From the NCBI GenBank assembly GCA_016718825.1, contig JADKCL010000006.1, positions 186,001 to 250,000 on the forward strand: a stretch of 64,000 nucleotides of DNA. The letters run 5' to 3'. The DNA comes from Bacteroidota bacterium (lineage in GTDB: Bacteria > Bacteroidota > Bacteroidia > J057 > JADKCL01). The translations under genes were made by a program, and so were the position numbers. Shown here piece by piece: positions 51,842 to 59,469 of this stretch. Each line of letters opens with the position of its first letter. Within the stretch, counting starts at the first letter, position 1. The notes beneath the pieces were generated by a model. The model ran no database searches. It worked only from the letters and a program-made list of their open reading frames with translations, and was not told where the DNA came from.

Positions 51842-54070
51842 TCAGCGCATCACCTCGATCCGCTTGACCCCGCCAAACACGCCATTCAATTCCATTCGCA
51901 GGAAATAAATTCCCGGTGCAAAAGATGACAGGTCCAAGGTTGTGCCTTTGGCCGCAGCCAAATTCGTTTGCGCCAGCAATTCTTGTCCTTGCAGATTCAA
52001 CAGACTGATGCTCATCGTGCCATTCGCCAGGTGTTGCTCAACCTTGATATTGAATAAGTTGGCGCTGGGGTTTGGGAATACTGACCAATCACTGGTCATC
52101 GGAACCAAGGGATCCGCGTCGGTAGAAACTAGGCCATTTCCTGAATAGAAACCAATGCCACCCCGCACGTTTCCGACCATCCACTCCCAGACATTGTCGC
52201 CATTGAGGTCGCCTCCGACGATGGCGGTACGCTGACCTTCCTTGATTTCTCCAAAATTACCTTGGTCCAACGTGAAGGTTCCGCCCAATTCGCTTTCGAA
52301 GTCTTTGTAATAAAACAAATCGCCTTTTTCCGAGCCGACAATCATGTCAAAGCGGTTGGTCTGCGGATTCTCGAATATAAAAGGTACACTGAATCCTGTG
52401 CAGCAGATGGGTTCGGTGTCCACGTTGCCCCAGGTTTCGGTATTGGGAATGTTGCTGAAAACCGCAGCTTGTGCGGTTCCAGTGTTTTCAAAAAAGTTCA
52501 AGTTGCCGGTAATCTCGCCGACAATCAGATCCAAGTCTCCATCACGGTCGATATCTGCCAAAGACGGCGTTGCAAACTGACCGATGTCGATGTTGAAATA
52601 TTGAACGGTGACGTTGGGAAAGTTGGCTACTTGGCCACTTGGGGCCGTATTTTGGACATAATGCAGTTTGCCGTCGGCGTCGCCGATCATCAGATCTTGG
52701 TCGCCATCCCCATCCATATCTCCAAATGCCGGGGTCATTCCCAAAATGGCGGGATTAAAGGCATTGGTTAAAGCTGCATAGTTCCGACTTGTCAACCGAA
52801 ATTCGGGCGAGTTGGCCGTTCCTGTGTTTTCGTAGAGTACGAGTCCAGAATTGACATTGGAGGCCGTGATTTTGCGCGAATAGTTGCCGACCACTAAATC
52901 CATCAGGCCATCTGCATTGTGGTCAAACAGCACGGGGAAGGCACAAAGACCGGCATCGATCATCTCGGAAGTCAAAAAGTTGCGGGTGACGCGTTCCAGC
53001 ACAACGCCATTACCGGGAGCGATATTCTGATAGTACCAGCTATTGTCGTAGTTGACGGAAACATTGGGGTTGTTGGCCCCGACGAGCATGTCTTTTTTGC
53101 CGTCGTTGTTGGCATCCATGAAAAATGCAGCTGCGAAAACATCAAGCTGCACGGAAGCTGCATAAGAGGGAAATGTCGCGTCGATTGAATCCATTTCGGC
53201 ATCCACGTTGGTTCCTGCATTGTGCAGGTAGGTGAGACCGTCGTATGTGAGGTCACCGATCACCAATTCGTAGTCGCCATCTGCATCTTCGTCAAATGCG
53301 GCAATGGTACTTCCCGAGTGGGCACTTGGCTTGACGGGCTGGGTTTGGCCAGGGGCGACACGACAGTTGATGCCCAGGGTAATCGTTTGATTCAGACCAC
53401 TTTCTTGGAAATTCCCCCAACATGCGTCAGCACGAATCAATTCCAATCCATTACAATTACCGGTATTTTCCACGGCGAGGTTCTTGTGCCATTCGACGAC
53501 GGTGCCAAACTGATTGAATGTGAGCATGTCCAGATCAGAATCGCCGTCGACATCCACGAAATCGGGGAGGTCACCTTGGTAGAGGTAAGCCACTGCGGGA
53601 CCTGCACCGAGGTCGGTCAGAAGTGTGTCCCGGAAAAGCTGGAAACTCAAATTCCCGCTCACCGAAGTGTTTTCATAGACCTTGATTCCGTTGCTTGTCC
53701 CGAAGAAAAGATCGGCTTTTCCATCGCAATTGAAGTCGCGCAAAAGGGCAAAATCCGTGATGCCTGCCGGAAAAGCGCTGACATATTCGGGCGCAAAATC
53801 GTAGTCGACTTGGCCGGCGGTGCCGCGATTCAGAAAGGTAATGACCTTTTTGCCCGATCGATCGAAGACGAAAAGATCCTGCGTGCCGTCTTGGTCCAGG
53901 TCGATTGGCGAAAACTCCGGAATGTTGAATCCGCCGGCAGCGGGATTGCGGAGCAAGATGTTGGATTCCAAAACCCGCACGCTGTCCCAGCGTGGAATCG
54001 CATTTTGAGCGTGAAGTGCACTCAAGGTCCAAAGGCTCAAAAGCAGAAAGGCGAAGCTGGAATTTCTCAT
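51842..54070 (-). CDS. FG-GAP/VCBS-repeat secreted protein with T9SS sorting domain
   Basis: A 742-residue exported protein. ATG 54070 gives the signal peptide MRNSSFAFLLLSLWTLSALH (then AQ); a GTG one codon earlier is possible. The mature part has about seven FG-GAP/VCBS blades with Ca-binding DxDxDG-type loops: DLDQDGTQDLFVFDRSG, DFNCDGKADLFFGTSNG, DVDGDSDLDML, DEDADGDYELVIGDL, DANNDGKKDMLVG, DHNADGLMDLVVGN, DMDGDGDQDLMIGD and DIDRDGDLDLIVGE. The T9SS type A domain (WSVFPNPSANLFNIKV to RIEVMR) ends it. Probably a cell-surface adhesin- or scaffold-like propeller. Confidence 0.9.
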   Translation of the reverse strand: MRNSSFAFLLLSLWTLSALHAQNAIPRWDSVRVLESNILLRNPAAGGFNIPEFSPIDLDQDGTQDLFVFDRSGKKVITFLNRGTAGQVDYDFAPEYVSAFPAGITDFALLRDFNCDGKADLFFGTSNGIKVYENTSVSGNLSFQLFRDTLLTDLGAGPAVAYLYQGDLPDFVDVDGDSDLDMLTFNQFGTVVEWHKNLAVENTGNCNGLELIRADACWGNFQESGLNQTITLGINCRVAPGQTQPVKPSAHSGSTIAAFDEDADGDYELVIGDLTYDGLTYLHNAGTNVDAEMDSIDATFPSYAASVQLDVFAAAFFMDANNDGKKDMLVGANNPNVSVNYDNSWYYQNIAPGNGVVLERVTRNFLTSEMIDAGLCAFPVLFDHNADGLMDLVVGNYSRKITASNVNSGLVLYENTGTANSPEFRLTSRNYAALTNAFNPAILGMTPAFGDMDGDGDQDLMIGDADGKLHYVQNTAPSGQVANFPNVTVQYFNIDIGQFATPSLADIDRDGDLDLIVGEITGNLNFFENTGTAQAAVFSNIPNTETWGNVDTEPICCTGFSVPFIFENPQTNRFDMIVGSEKGDLFYYKDFESELGGTFTLDQGNFGEIKEGQRTAIVGGDLNGDNVWEWMVGNVRGGIGFYSGNGLVSTDADPLVPMTSDWSVFPNPSANLFNIKVEQHLANGTMSISLLNLQGQELLAQTNLAAAKGTTLDLSSFAPGIYFLRMELNGVFGGVKRIEVMR

Positions 54071-54096
54071 CACGCTACATTTTTTGCTAATTTAAT

Positions 54097-54104
54097 CAAA
54101 TGTA
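54097..54104 (-). promoter_or_regulatory. -7 promoter element of the FG-GAP gene
   Basis: TACATTTG on the minus strand, exact TAnnTTTG match, 26 nt before ATG 54070. Confidence 0.5.
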
Positions 54105-54175
54105 GGATGCTAAGGAGGTCATCGACGCATCTTTCGTCGTTGAAAATCCCTCGAATTGTCGCCAAGCGCGACAAG

Positions 54176-54202
54176 AAAAAAGCCGACTCAATGGTCGGCT
54201 TT
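54176..54202 (-). terminator. Intrinsic terminator after the DUF4625 lipoprotein gene
   Basis: AAAGCCGAC/GTCGGCTTT, a 9-bp stem with a 6-nt loop. On the minus strand it runs into a T-tract complementary to 54176-54181, just past the lipoprotein stop at 54228. Confidence 0.85.
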
Positions 54203-54227
54203 CCTCTTAAATTTATCGGAGCCCAGA

Positions 54228-55022
54228 TTAATTGGGCTTAATGAACACTTCGCATTTGGCCAACGTCACGTTGAAGGTGAAGTCGGTGGCATACAATTCG
54301 ATTTCGTAGTTGCCTGGAACTGCGCCTGCAGGAATGACAATGTTGGTATCAATGTCAAACGAGTTGACAAATACAGTATCCCAGCGCATTTCACTTCCTT
54401 CCAAAACGTCTTTGGTAAGCTTGTCACGCACTCTAAGGTAGAGGTCGCTCAGGAGGCTACCGGGTACTTCTTGGGCACGGGCCGCGATATGCATCGGATT
54501 GCCGATTGTGAACGTGTCAACATTCACGGTGTCAGGATCGCTATAAGTTACCGTTGGGCCATTCAAGTCCTGACGGTTTTTTACAAAGAAATAGGTCTTC
54601 TTTTGAACCGTTTTGCCTTCCATGTCGGTCACCTTGACGGTAAATTCGTAGGGACCAGCGGTTGGATCATAAATCACATACTCCTTGAAGTTTACACCGC
54701 CAGATACACCATCGAGGTCGCCATACCAAGTTTCCTTCCAAGCGGCTGTGTTGGTGCGCAGGTAATTCATATCAGGCATGAACCTGATCGTGACTTCCCA
54801 ATCGCGAAGTTCCTTGTCATCGCTAAACGCGACATCAACAAAGAAGCTGTCAGTGCTTGTGATGGAGATATACTCACCATAGGGCAACTCCAATGGGCTC
54901 GTCATCACAATCTTTGGATCTTCAAGGTCTCCAGGAGTAGTTACGGGTTTCTCTTTGCACCCGACCAAAAGCAAGCCTGCCACCATTGTGGCCAGCAAAA
55001 AAGAAAAGCTCTTACTCATCAT
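54228..55022 (-). CDS. DUF4625-type lipoprotein
   Basis: A 264-residue lipoprotein with signal peptide ending in lipobox LVGC (Cys22 counting from MMSKSFSF). The mature part has two similar immunoglobulin-like blocks, each with a strand text such as DSFFVDVAFSDDKELRDWEVTIRF and GNPMHIAARAQEVPGSLLSDLYLRVRD, resembling DUF4625. It ends FNVTLAKCEVFIKPN. Starts at 55034, 55022 and 55019 are all in frame. It is divergent from the MerC-like gene and two genes from a Fur-family regulator, which suggests a metal-responsive role, but this is inference from context. Confidence 0.78.
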   Translation of the reverse strand: MMSKSFSFLLATMVAGLLLVGCKEKPVTTPGDLEDPKIVMTSPLELPYGEYISITSTDSFFVDVAFSDDKELRDWEVTIRFMPDMNYLRTNTAAWKETWYGDLDGVSGGVNFKEYVIYDPTAGPYEFTVKVTDMEGKTVQKKTYFFVKNRQDLNGPTVTYSDPDTVNVDTFTIGNPMHIAARAQEVPGSLLSDLYLRVRDKLTKDVLEGSEMRWDTVFVNSFDIDTNIVIPAGAVPGNYEIELYATDFTFNVTLAKCEVFIKPN

Positions 55023-55114
55023 TCTCAATTGCATGTTGTAACAAACGCCTAAAAGTAGGAAGAATTTTTGATTTAGGCCAAATTCAATCTCGCATTTGTC
55101 GCTAAATGGCATTT

Positions 55115-55173
55115 TACTTTTGCAACATTGTTTCATTCTTGAAATCATTGCTTACATTTGCAACAGAGTTGCA
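55115..55173 (+). promoter_or_regulatory. Tandem -7 boxes and TGCAAC-GTTGCA dyad before the MerC-like gene
   Basis: Two exact -7 boxes, TACTTTTG (55115-55122) and TACATTTG (55153-55160), are each followed by CAACA, 38 bp apart. The second has TTG at 55128-55130 (22-bp spacing). Overlapping its end is a dyad TGCAAC (55159-55164), AGA, GTTGCA (55168-55173). Position and neighbouring Fur-family gene make it a candidate Zur/Fur operator. Confidence 0.5.
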
Positions 55174-55208
55174 TCTTCATTGGCATTTTAGGCAGCTCCA
55201 GATACGGA

Positions 55209-55607
55209 ATGCACGCACATACCCACAAAGGAGTCAATCGCAGCAATCGCATCAGTGCCTTGCTCAGTCTTGCCTGCGCGATTCATTGCGCGGCGATGCC
55301 CATGTTGATTTCAATTCTACCCTTGATCGGAATGCAATTTTTGGCTTCCCACTTGATGGAGGGTCTTTTGTTGGCGTTTGGTGTCGGATTTGGACTTTAC
55401 GGTGTGATCCGTTCCTATATTTATCAACACCGCGACATCAGACCCGTGATCGCCTTGGCACTTGGAACGCTCTTGATTGCAGGCGGTTTTTTCTTTGCCC
55501 CGGAAAACTTGGAGCCCTACTTCGTCTCGACCGGGGCCATCGGCATCGCCATCGCCCAAGTACTCAACATCCGGTCCTGCAAGCGCTGCGCACATACGCA
55601 CGATTGA
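55209..55607 (+). CDS. MerC-family membrane protein
   Basis: A 132-residue integral membrane protein resembling MerC. It starts with a His-rich MHAHTHKGVNRSN. The first helix carries LACAIHCAAMPMLISILP with the CxxxC-like Cys/His/Cys cluster (CAIHC), and three more hydrophobic helices follow, ending in CKRCAHTHD. MerC proteins move mercuric ions in resistance operons; Bacteroidota relatives beside Fur/Zur regulators more likely handle zinc or another thiophilic metal. ATG 55209 is chosen because the promoter and dyad end at 55173. It converges on the Fur-family gene. Confidence 0.82.
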   Translation: MHAHTHKGVNRSNRISALLSLACAIHCAAMPMLISILPLIGMQFLASHLMEGLLLAFGVGFGLYGVIRSYIYQHRDIRPVIALALGTLLIAGGFFFAPENLEPYFVSTGAIGIAIAQVLNIRSCKRCAHTHD

Positions 55608-55610
55608 ATG

Positions 55611-55684
55611 AGAAATTAGAAATGGAAAATGCTCATCCGGCGTATTTTCCAATCACGATTTCTAATTTCTAATTTCTAATTTCT
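55611..55684. repeat. Composite inverted repeat with TTTCTAA heptamers between convergent genes
   Basis: AGAAATTAGAAAT (55611-55623) pairs with ATTTCTAATTTCT (55658-55670), and inside it GGAAAAT (55624-55630) pairs with ATTTTCC (55644-55650) around a 13-nt loop. The right arm extends into three to four TTTCTAA heptamers up to 55684, inside the end of the Fur-family gene. It probably terminates transcription in both directions. Confidence 0.75.
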
Positions 55685-56117
55685 CCTTTGCGGCATTGCA
55701 CTGCAAACAGACCCCGCTCAGCAAGAAATTGGCTTCTGAAAGCGTGTAGCCTTTGGGCAAAACGATCCGTGGGACTTCCAAATCCTCGATACAGCTTGTA
55801 TTTCCGCATCGCAGGCACTTAAAATGGACATGCTCATGCTGATGGTCGTGTGTGCCGCACGTATCAGGACAAAGCGCATACTTCATTGCGCCGGAATCAT
55901 CGAGCACTTTGTGTAAAATCCCTTTTTCCAAATACAGCGTCAGCGTCCGGTAAATGGTGACCCGGTCAAATTGTTCGCCAAGCGCTTTCTCCAGATCAGG
56001 TTGTGAAAGGGCATGCCCAACATGGTCAAAATGCTCCAAAATCGCCATCCTTCCGTCCGTATGACGGATGTCGTGGGTGCGGAGCAACTGCTGCAAATGA
56101 TCATGCTGATGGGTCAT
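55662..56117 (-). CDS. Fur-family transcriptional regulator (Zur-like)
   Basis: A metal-responsive repressor of 151 residues. The N-terminal winged helix has IRHTDGRMAILEHFDHVGHALSQPDLEKAL and RVTIYRTLTLYLEKGILHKV (each read as two parts). The metal-binding half holds the His-rich CGTHDHQHEHVHFKC, the zinc-ribbon cysteines CLRCGNTSC and the C-terminal CLQC pair. I cannot decide between Fur, Zur and PerR from sequence alone, but the MerC-like neighbour favours zinc. An exact TAACTTTG box ends 4 nt before the ATG. The last codons lie within tandem TTTCTAA repeats. Confidence 0.9.
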   Translation of the reverse strand: MTHQHDHLQQLLRTHDIRHTDGRMAILEHFDHVGHALSQPDLEKALGEQFDRVTIYRTLTLYLEKGILHKVLDDSGAMKYALCPDTCGTHDHQHEHVHFKCLRCGNTSCIEDLEVPRIVLPKGYTLSEANFLLSGVCLQCNAAKEKLEIRN

Positions 56118-56121
56118 GGGG

Positions 56122-56129
56122 CAAAGTTA
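56122..56129 (-). promoter_or_regulatory. -7 promoter element of the Fur-family gene
   Basis: TAACTTTG on the minus strand, exact match, 4 nt before ATG 56117, implying a leaderless or nearly leaderless mRNA. Confidence 0.6.
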
Positions 56130-56166
56130 AGTCATCTAGGTCGCTCGTACAACGGGCAGCATGGCG

Positions 56167-56814
56167 TCAGAATTTCAGCCAATAATAGAAAAGCTTGATG
56201 TATTCACTGTTCACAAACAACAACCCGGGCTCCTCTTTCCACCAAGCTTCCTCCTCAAATGCATTTTCATCCGCCCCGCGCAAAATCAGATCGATGCCTT
56301 CAAATTTCAAACGCATGCGAAAAAATTCGTCGATCCTGCGCGTATGAAACAGGGAGGAGACCACCATGATCTTGTCCAGTTTCCGGGATTTGCAATAGCG
56401 GGTAATGGCTTCAAATTCTTCGAATGTGCTTGTCCCCTCTGCCAAACTGTCAATGGCCGCGATCGGGACTCCGTTTTCCTGCAAAACCCTGCGTGTCGCT
56501 TCAAAACTGAGGTCGCAAATGCCATACAGTTCGAGGGAAGGATTGGTTTCCCCGCCCAGACAAACCACTTTTGGAGACCATCCTTGCTTGTAAAGGACTG
56601 CTGCCTCACGTCCTCGGTCAAAAGAATTCCCCGAGAGTACAAACATCGCATCAACTTGGGTGAGTTCGTCTTGAACAATGAGGAAATTACCGATTTCCCG
56701 CAAAATTTGGCGGTAGAAAATGGCAGCGAGGAGCATGATCCCGAGCAAGATGCCCAGAAAAATGCGCATTTTTTTGACCTTTCGGACCTGTGGTGGATGA
56801 GCTGCTGTTGCCAT
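56167..56814 (-). CDS. YdcF/SanA-like DUF218 membrane protein
   Basis: A 215-residue protein with an N-terminal anchor (KKMRIFLGILLGIMLLAAIF) and a DUF218 domain: VDAMFVLSGNSFDRGREAAVLYKQGW, VVCLGG, EGTSTFEEFEAI and KIMVVSSLFHTRRIDEFFRM. DUF218 proteins (YdcF, SanA, ElyC) are linked to envelope and peptidoglycan precursor maintenance. ATG 56814 (MATAAHPPQVRK) is preferred because TACTTTGG lies just upstream and the longer frame runs into the divergent amidase gene. The amidase and murB next door fit a cell-wall theme. Confidence 0.82.
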   Translation of the reverse strand: MATAAHPPQVRKVKKMRIFLGILLGIMLLAAIFYRQILREIGNFLIVQDELTQVDAMFVLSGNSFDRGREAAVLYKQGWSPKVVCLGGETNPSLELYGICDLSFEATRRVLQENGVPIAAIDSLAEGTSTFEEFEAITRYCKSRKLDKIMVVSSLFHTRRIDEFFRMRLKFEGIDLILRGADENAFEEEAWWKEEPGLLFVNSEYIKLFYYWLKF

Positions 56815-56842
56815 CTCCCGCCAAAGTACGTAATTCCGCAGC

Positions 56843-58279
56843 ATGAAGCACCTTCGCCGCCTTCCACTTTCCATTTTGGCCGTGTTCCTCGGCTTTTTTG
56901 CGGTGTCCCTCGCGTGGGCATGCAACCGTGAACCGAGCGAGCAGGAGCGCCTGACGCGGGCGCGGGCATCCGCTTACATGGTCAAGGACAGCAGCCTCCA
57001 AAATCAATTTGACATCACCGCACGCGGCTTGGAGATGTTTGATGTCGACACGCTCAATCCTGACCGCGTGCCCGAAGCCGTGATCTATTGGGATGAAGTC
57101 TCGACTTTCAGGAAGTTGTTGCGTGCAATGCCCATCGACTCCTTCGTTGCGCTCTATACGGCCAAAGGACAGAATCATTGGGACCCAAGGCAGTTTCTTC
57201 ACATTCCTGAACCGCCACTGCCGTTTATTCCGCAGCAAAATATTGACAAGCCTTTGGCGGGAATGCGAATTGCCTTGGATCCGGGGCACGTCGGCGGAAA
57301 AATGGAATACGCCAAGACGATGGAGGAAAAGTATGTGCTCATCCATGCCGATCCAACGAATGGTATACCTGAAGAAATCGGATTTTGTGAAGGCAACCTT
57401 GCCTTGGGTACCGCCCTCATTTTGGCAGAAAAGCTCCGCGCAGCCGGCGCCGAAGTGTTGCTCACCCGTGAAAAGGAAGGCCTCAATGCCTTTGGTGTCT
57501 CATTTGAAACGTGGCTCGATTGGCAGGTCAATGCCTACGAATCCTACCTCAGCTCCCGAAATATGGCCATCAACAGGAGTGACTCTGCAGCGTGGAGGGT
57601 GAAATGCGCCGCCGAAAACTACATTCGTGACTATGAATTGGAAGGCAAAGACGCGATTTGGTGGCGAACCAAAGCCACCTTGGCACATGTCCATCGAATT
57701 CCCTTTCTGAAAGCTGAATTCCTGGAACGCGCCCGCCTCATCAATGCTTTCAAGCCCCATGCGACCCTGATCATTCATTACAATGTCGGTGAAAGCAACA
57801 ATGCCAACAACGACGGCTACCGATTGGGCATCCCCGAAAACTACTGCATGGCCTTCATTCCCGGAAGTTTCATGAAAGGCGAATTGAAGGAACCGGAAGA
57901 CCGCATTGCCTTTGCTGCCAAGCTGCTCACTGACGATCTCGCACGTTCCCAATCGCTCTGTAAATACGTGGTGGAGGCTCACGAACGTCGGTTAGGCGTT
58001 CCCGTAATGGAATGGGACGAACGGCTCCTGTACCTGAAGAATGCATCCTTGCGAACCGAAGCCAAGGGCGTATTTGCCCGCAACTTGCAATTGACGCGCT
58101 TGATTCATGGCACCCTTTGTTTTGGCGAAAGCCTTTACCAAGACAATATCGTGGAGGCCAAGCAGCTCAATGCCAAGGATTTCGTATTGCCCGGGATGAC
58201 CACGCCCTTGCCCAACCGCATTCGGGAGGTCGCCGATGCCTACTATGAAGGGTTGTTGGCTTGGGTAAATGCACAATGA
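56843..58279 (+). CDS. N-acetylmuramoyl-L-alanine amidase-like protein (Amidase_3)
   Basis: An exported cell-wall hydrolase of 478 residues that should cut the MurNAc-L-Ala bond. It has an N-terminal hydrophobic signal (LSILAVFLGFFAVSLAWAC, the Cys possibly lipidated though the lipobox is poor). The Amidase_3 domain from about residue 140 has zinc ligands His149 in IALDPGHVGG, Glu183 in CEGNLALGT and His312 in LIIHYNVGES. A large insertion of about 100 residues separates the second and third ligands. It is divergent from the ydcF-like gene and 47 bp ahead of murB. Confidence 0.82.
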   Translation: MKHLRRLPLSILAVFLGFFAVSLAWACNREPSEQERLTRARASAYMVKDSSLQNQFDITARGLEMFDVDTLNPDRVPEAVIYWDEVSTFRKLLRAMPIDSFVALYTAKGQNHWDPRQFLHIPEPPLPFIPQQNIDKPLAGMRIALDPGHVGGKMEYAKTMEEKYVLIHADPTNGIPEEIGFCEGNLALGTALILAEKLRAAGAEVLLTREKEGLNAFGVSFETWLDWQVNAYESYLSSRNMAINRSDSAAWRVKCAAENYIRDYELEGKDAIWWRTKATLAHVHRIPFLKAEFLERARLINAFKPHATLIIHYNVGESNNANNDGYRLGIPENYCMAFIPGSFMKGELKEPEDRIAFAAKLLTDDLARSQSLCKYVVEAHERRLGVPVMEWDERLLYLKNASLRTEAKGVFARNLQLTRLIHGTLCFGESLYQDNIVEAKQLNAKDFVLPGMTTPLPNRIREVADAYYEGLLAWVNAQ

Positions 58280-58314
58280 ACTTCGTTTTATTCTTCCAAA
58301 AGCAACCCGCGCAT

Positions 58315-58322
58315 TAGATTTG
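58315..58322 (+). promoter_or_regulatory. -7 promoter element of murB
   Basis: TAGATTTG, an exact TAnnTTTG match, 4 nt before ATG 58327. It suggests that murB has its own leaderless transcript. Confidence 0.55.
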
Positions 58323-58326
58323 TCCC

Positions 58327-59373
58327 ATGATTCCCAACGCATCCCTCCCTGAAATCCGGCAGCATGTTTCTTTGAAGGCCTTCAATACCTTTGGTTTGGA
58401 GGCTTTTGCGCAAAATTTTGTGACCGTTCGCACCGTTGCGCAATTGGGGACGCTCCTGCACCAACCAGAAATCAAGGGGATGCCCAAGTTCGTTTTGGGA
58501 GGTGGGTCCAATATGTTGCTCGTCGGCGATATTCCCGGATTGGTCATCCACAACCAAATCAAGGGGTATGCGGTCTTGCGAGAGGACGATACTACGGTGG
58601 ATGTCGCCGTTGCGGGAGGTGAAAATTGGCACGAATGGGTCTTGACGGCATTGGACAACGGTTGGGGCGGAATGGAGAATCTATCCTTGATCCCGGGGAA
58701 TGTCGGGGCCTCGCCGATCCAGAATATTGGCGCCTACGGCGTCGAAATCAAGGATTTGTTCCTGCAACTGCGGGCCATCCACCTGGAAACAGGGGAGGAG
58801 CGTATTTTTTCCCTTGAAGAATGCCAATTCGGATACCGGGACTCGGTCTTCAAACGTGATTACCGCGGTCAGTTTATGATTGTCGAGGTTGTTTTTCGGC
58901 TTCAAAAAGCGCCCCATAATTTGAACCTCGACTACGGAGCGATCAAAGACGAATTGGCCAAGGCTGGCGTCACCGCCCCGACGATTCGGGATGTGAGCAA
59001 CGCCGTGATTGCCATTCGCCAAAGCAAACTTCCGGATCCGGCGCAAATCGGCAATGCGGGCAGTTTTTTCAAGAATCCCGAGATTCCCAAAGCCCAGTTT
59101 GATGTGTTGAAGTTAAAATTCCCTTCGGCGCCGGGTTATGTCATCGATCAGGAAACGGTCAAAATCCCTGCGGGTTGGTTGATCGAGCAGGCCGGATGGA
59201 AGGGCAGGCGTTTTGACAACTACGGCGTCCATGCGCAGCAGGCTTTGGTGCTCGTCAATTACGGCGGTGCAAAGGGCGAGGAAATTTTGGCCCTCTCCTC
59301 GGAGATTATGGCCGATGTTCTGCAGAAATTCGGGATCGCGCTGGAGCGGGAAGTCAACGTGATCGGCGCTTGA
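58327..59373 (+). CDS. murB: UDP-N-acetylenolpyruvoylglucosamine reductase MurB
   Basis: FAD enzyme that reduces UDP-GlcNAc-enolpyruvate to UDP-MurNAc in peptidoglycan synthesis. The 348-residue length and the family opening (HVSLKAFNTFGLEAFA) indicate a type I enzyme. FAD contacts are VLGGGSNMLL (57-66) and SLIPGNVGASPIQNIGAYG (120-138). Catalytic residues are Arg171 in YRDSVFK, the proton donor Ser246 in GNAGSFFKNP and the C-terminal Glu in LEREVNVIG. Confidence 0.95.
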   Translation: MIPNASLPEIRQHVSLKAFNTFGLEAFAQNFVTVRTVAQLGTLLHQPEIKGMPKFVLGGGSNMLLVGDIPGLVIHNQIKGYAVLREDDTTVDVAVAGGENWHEWVLTALDNGWGGMENLSLIPGNVGASPIQNIGAYGVEIKDLFLQLRAIHLETGEERIFSLEECQFGYRDSVFKRDYRGQFMIVEVVFRLQKAPHNLNLDYGAIKDELAKAGVTAPTIRDVSNAVIAIRQSKLPDPAQIGNAGSFFKNPEIPKAQFDVLKLKFPSAPGYVIDQETVKIPAGWLIEQAGWKGRRFDNYGVHAQQALVLVNYGGAKGEEILALSSEIMADVLQKFGIALEREVNVIGA

Positions 59374-59469
59374 AGTACCCATTCGACGATTCGATTGTAT
59401 GTCCTAGAAAATTGAACTTCAAAATCTGAGGCGATCCATGGCGGTTTTGTTGGTCAGGCCGTCGAAGTG

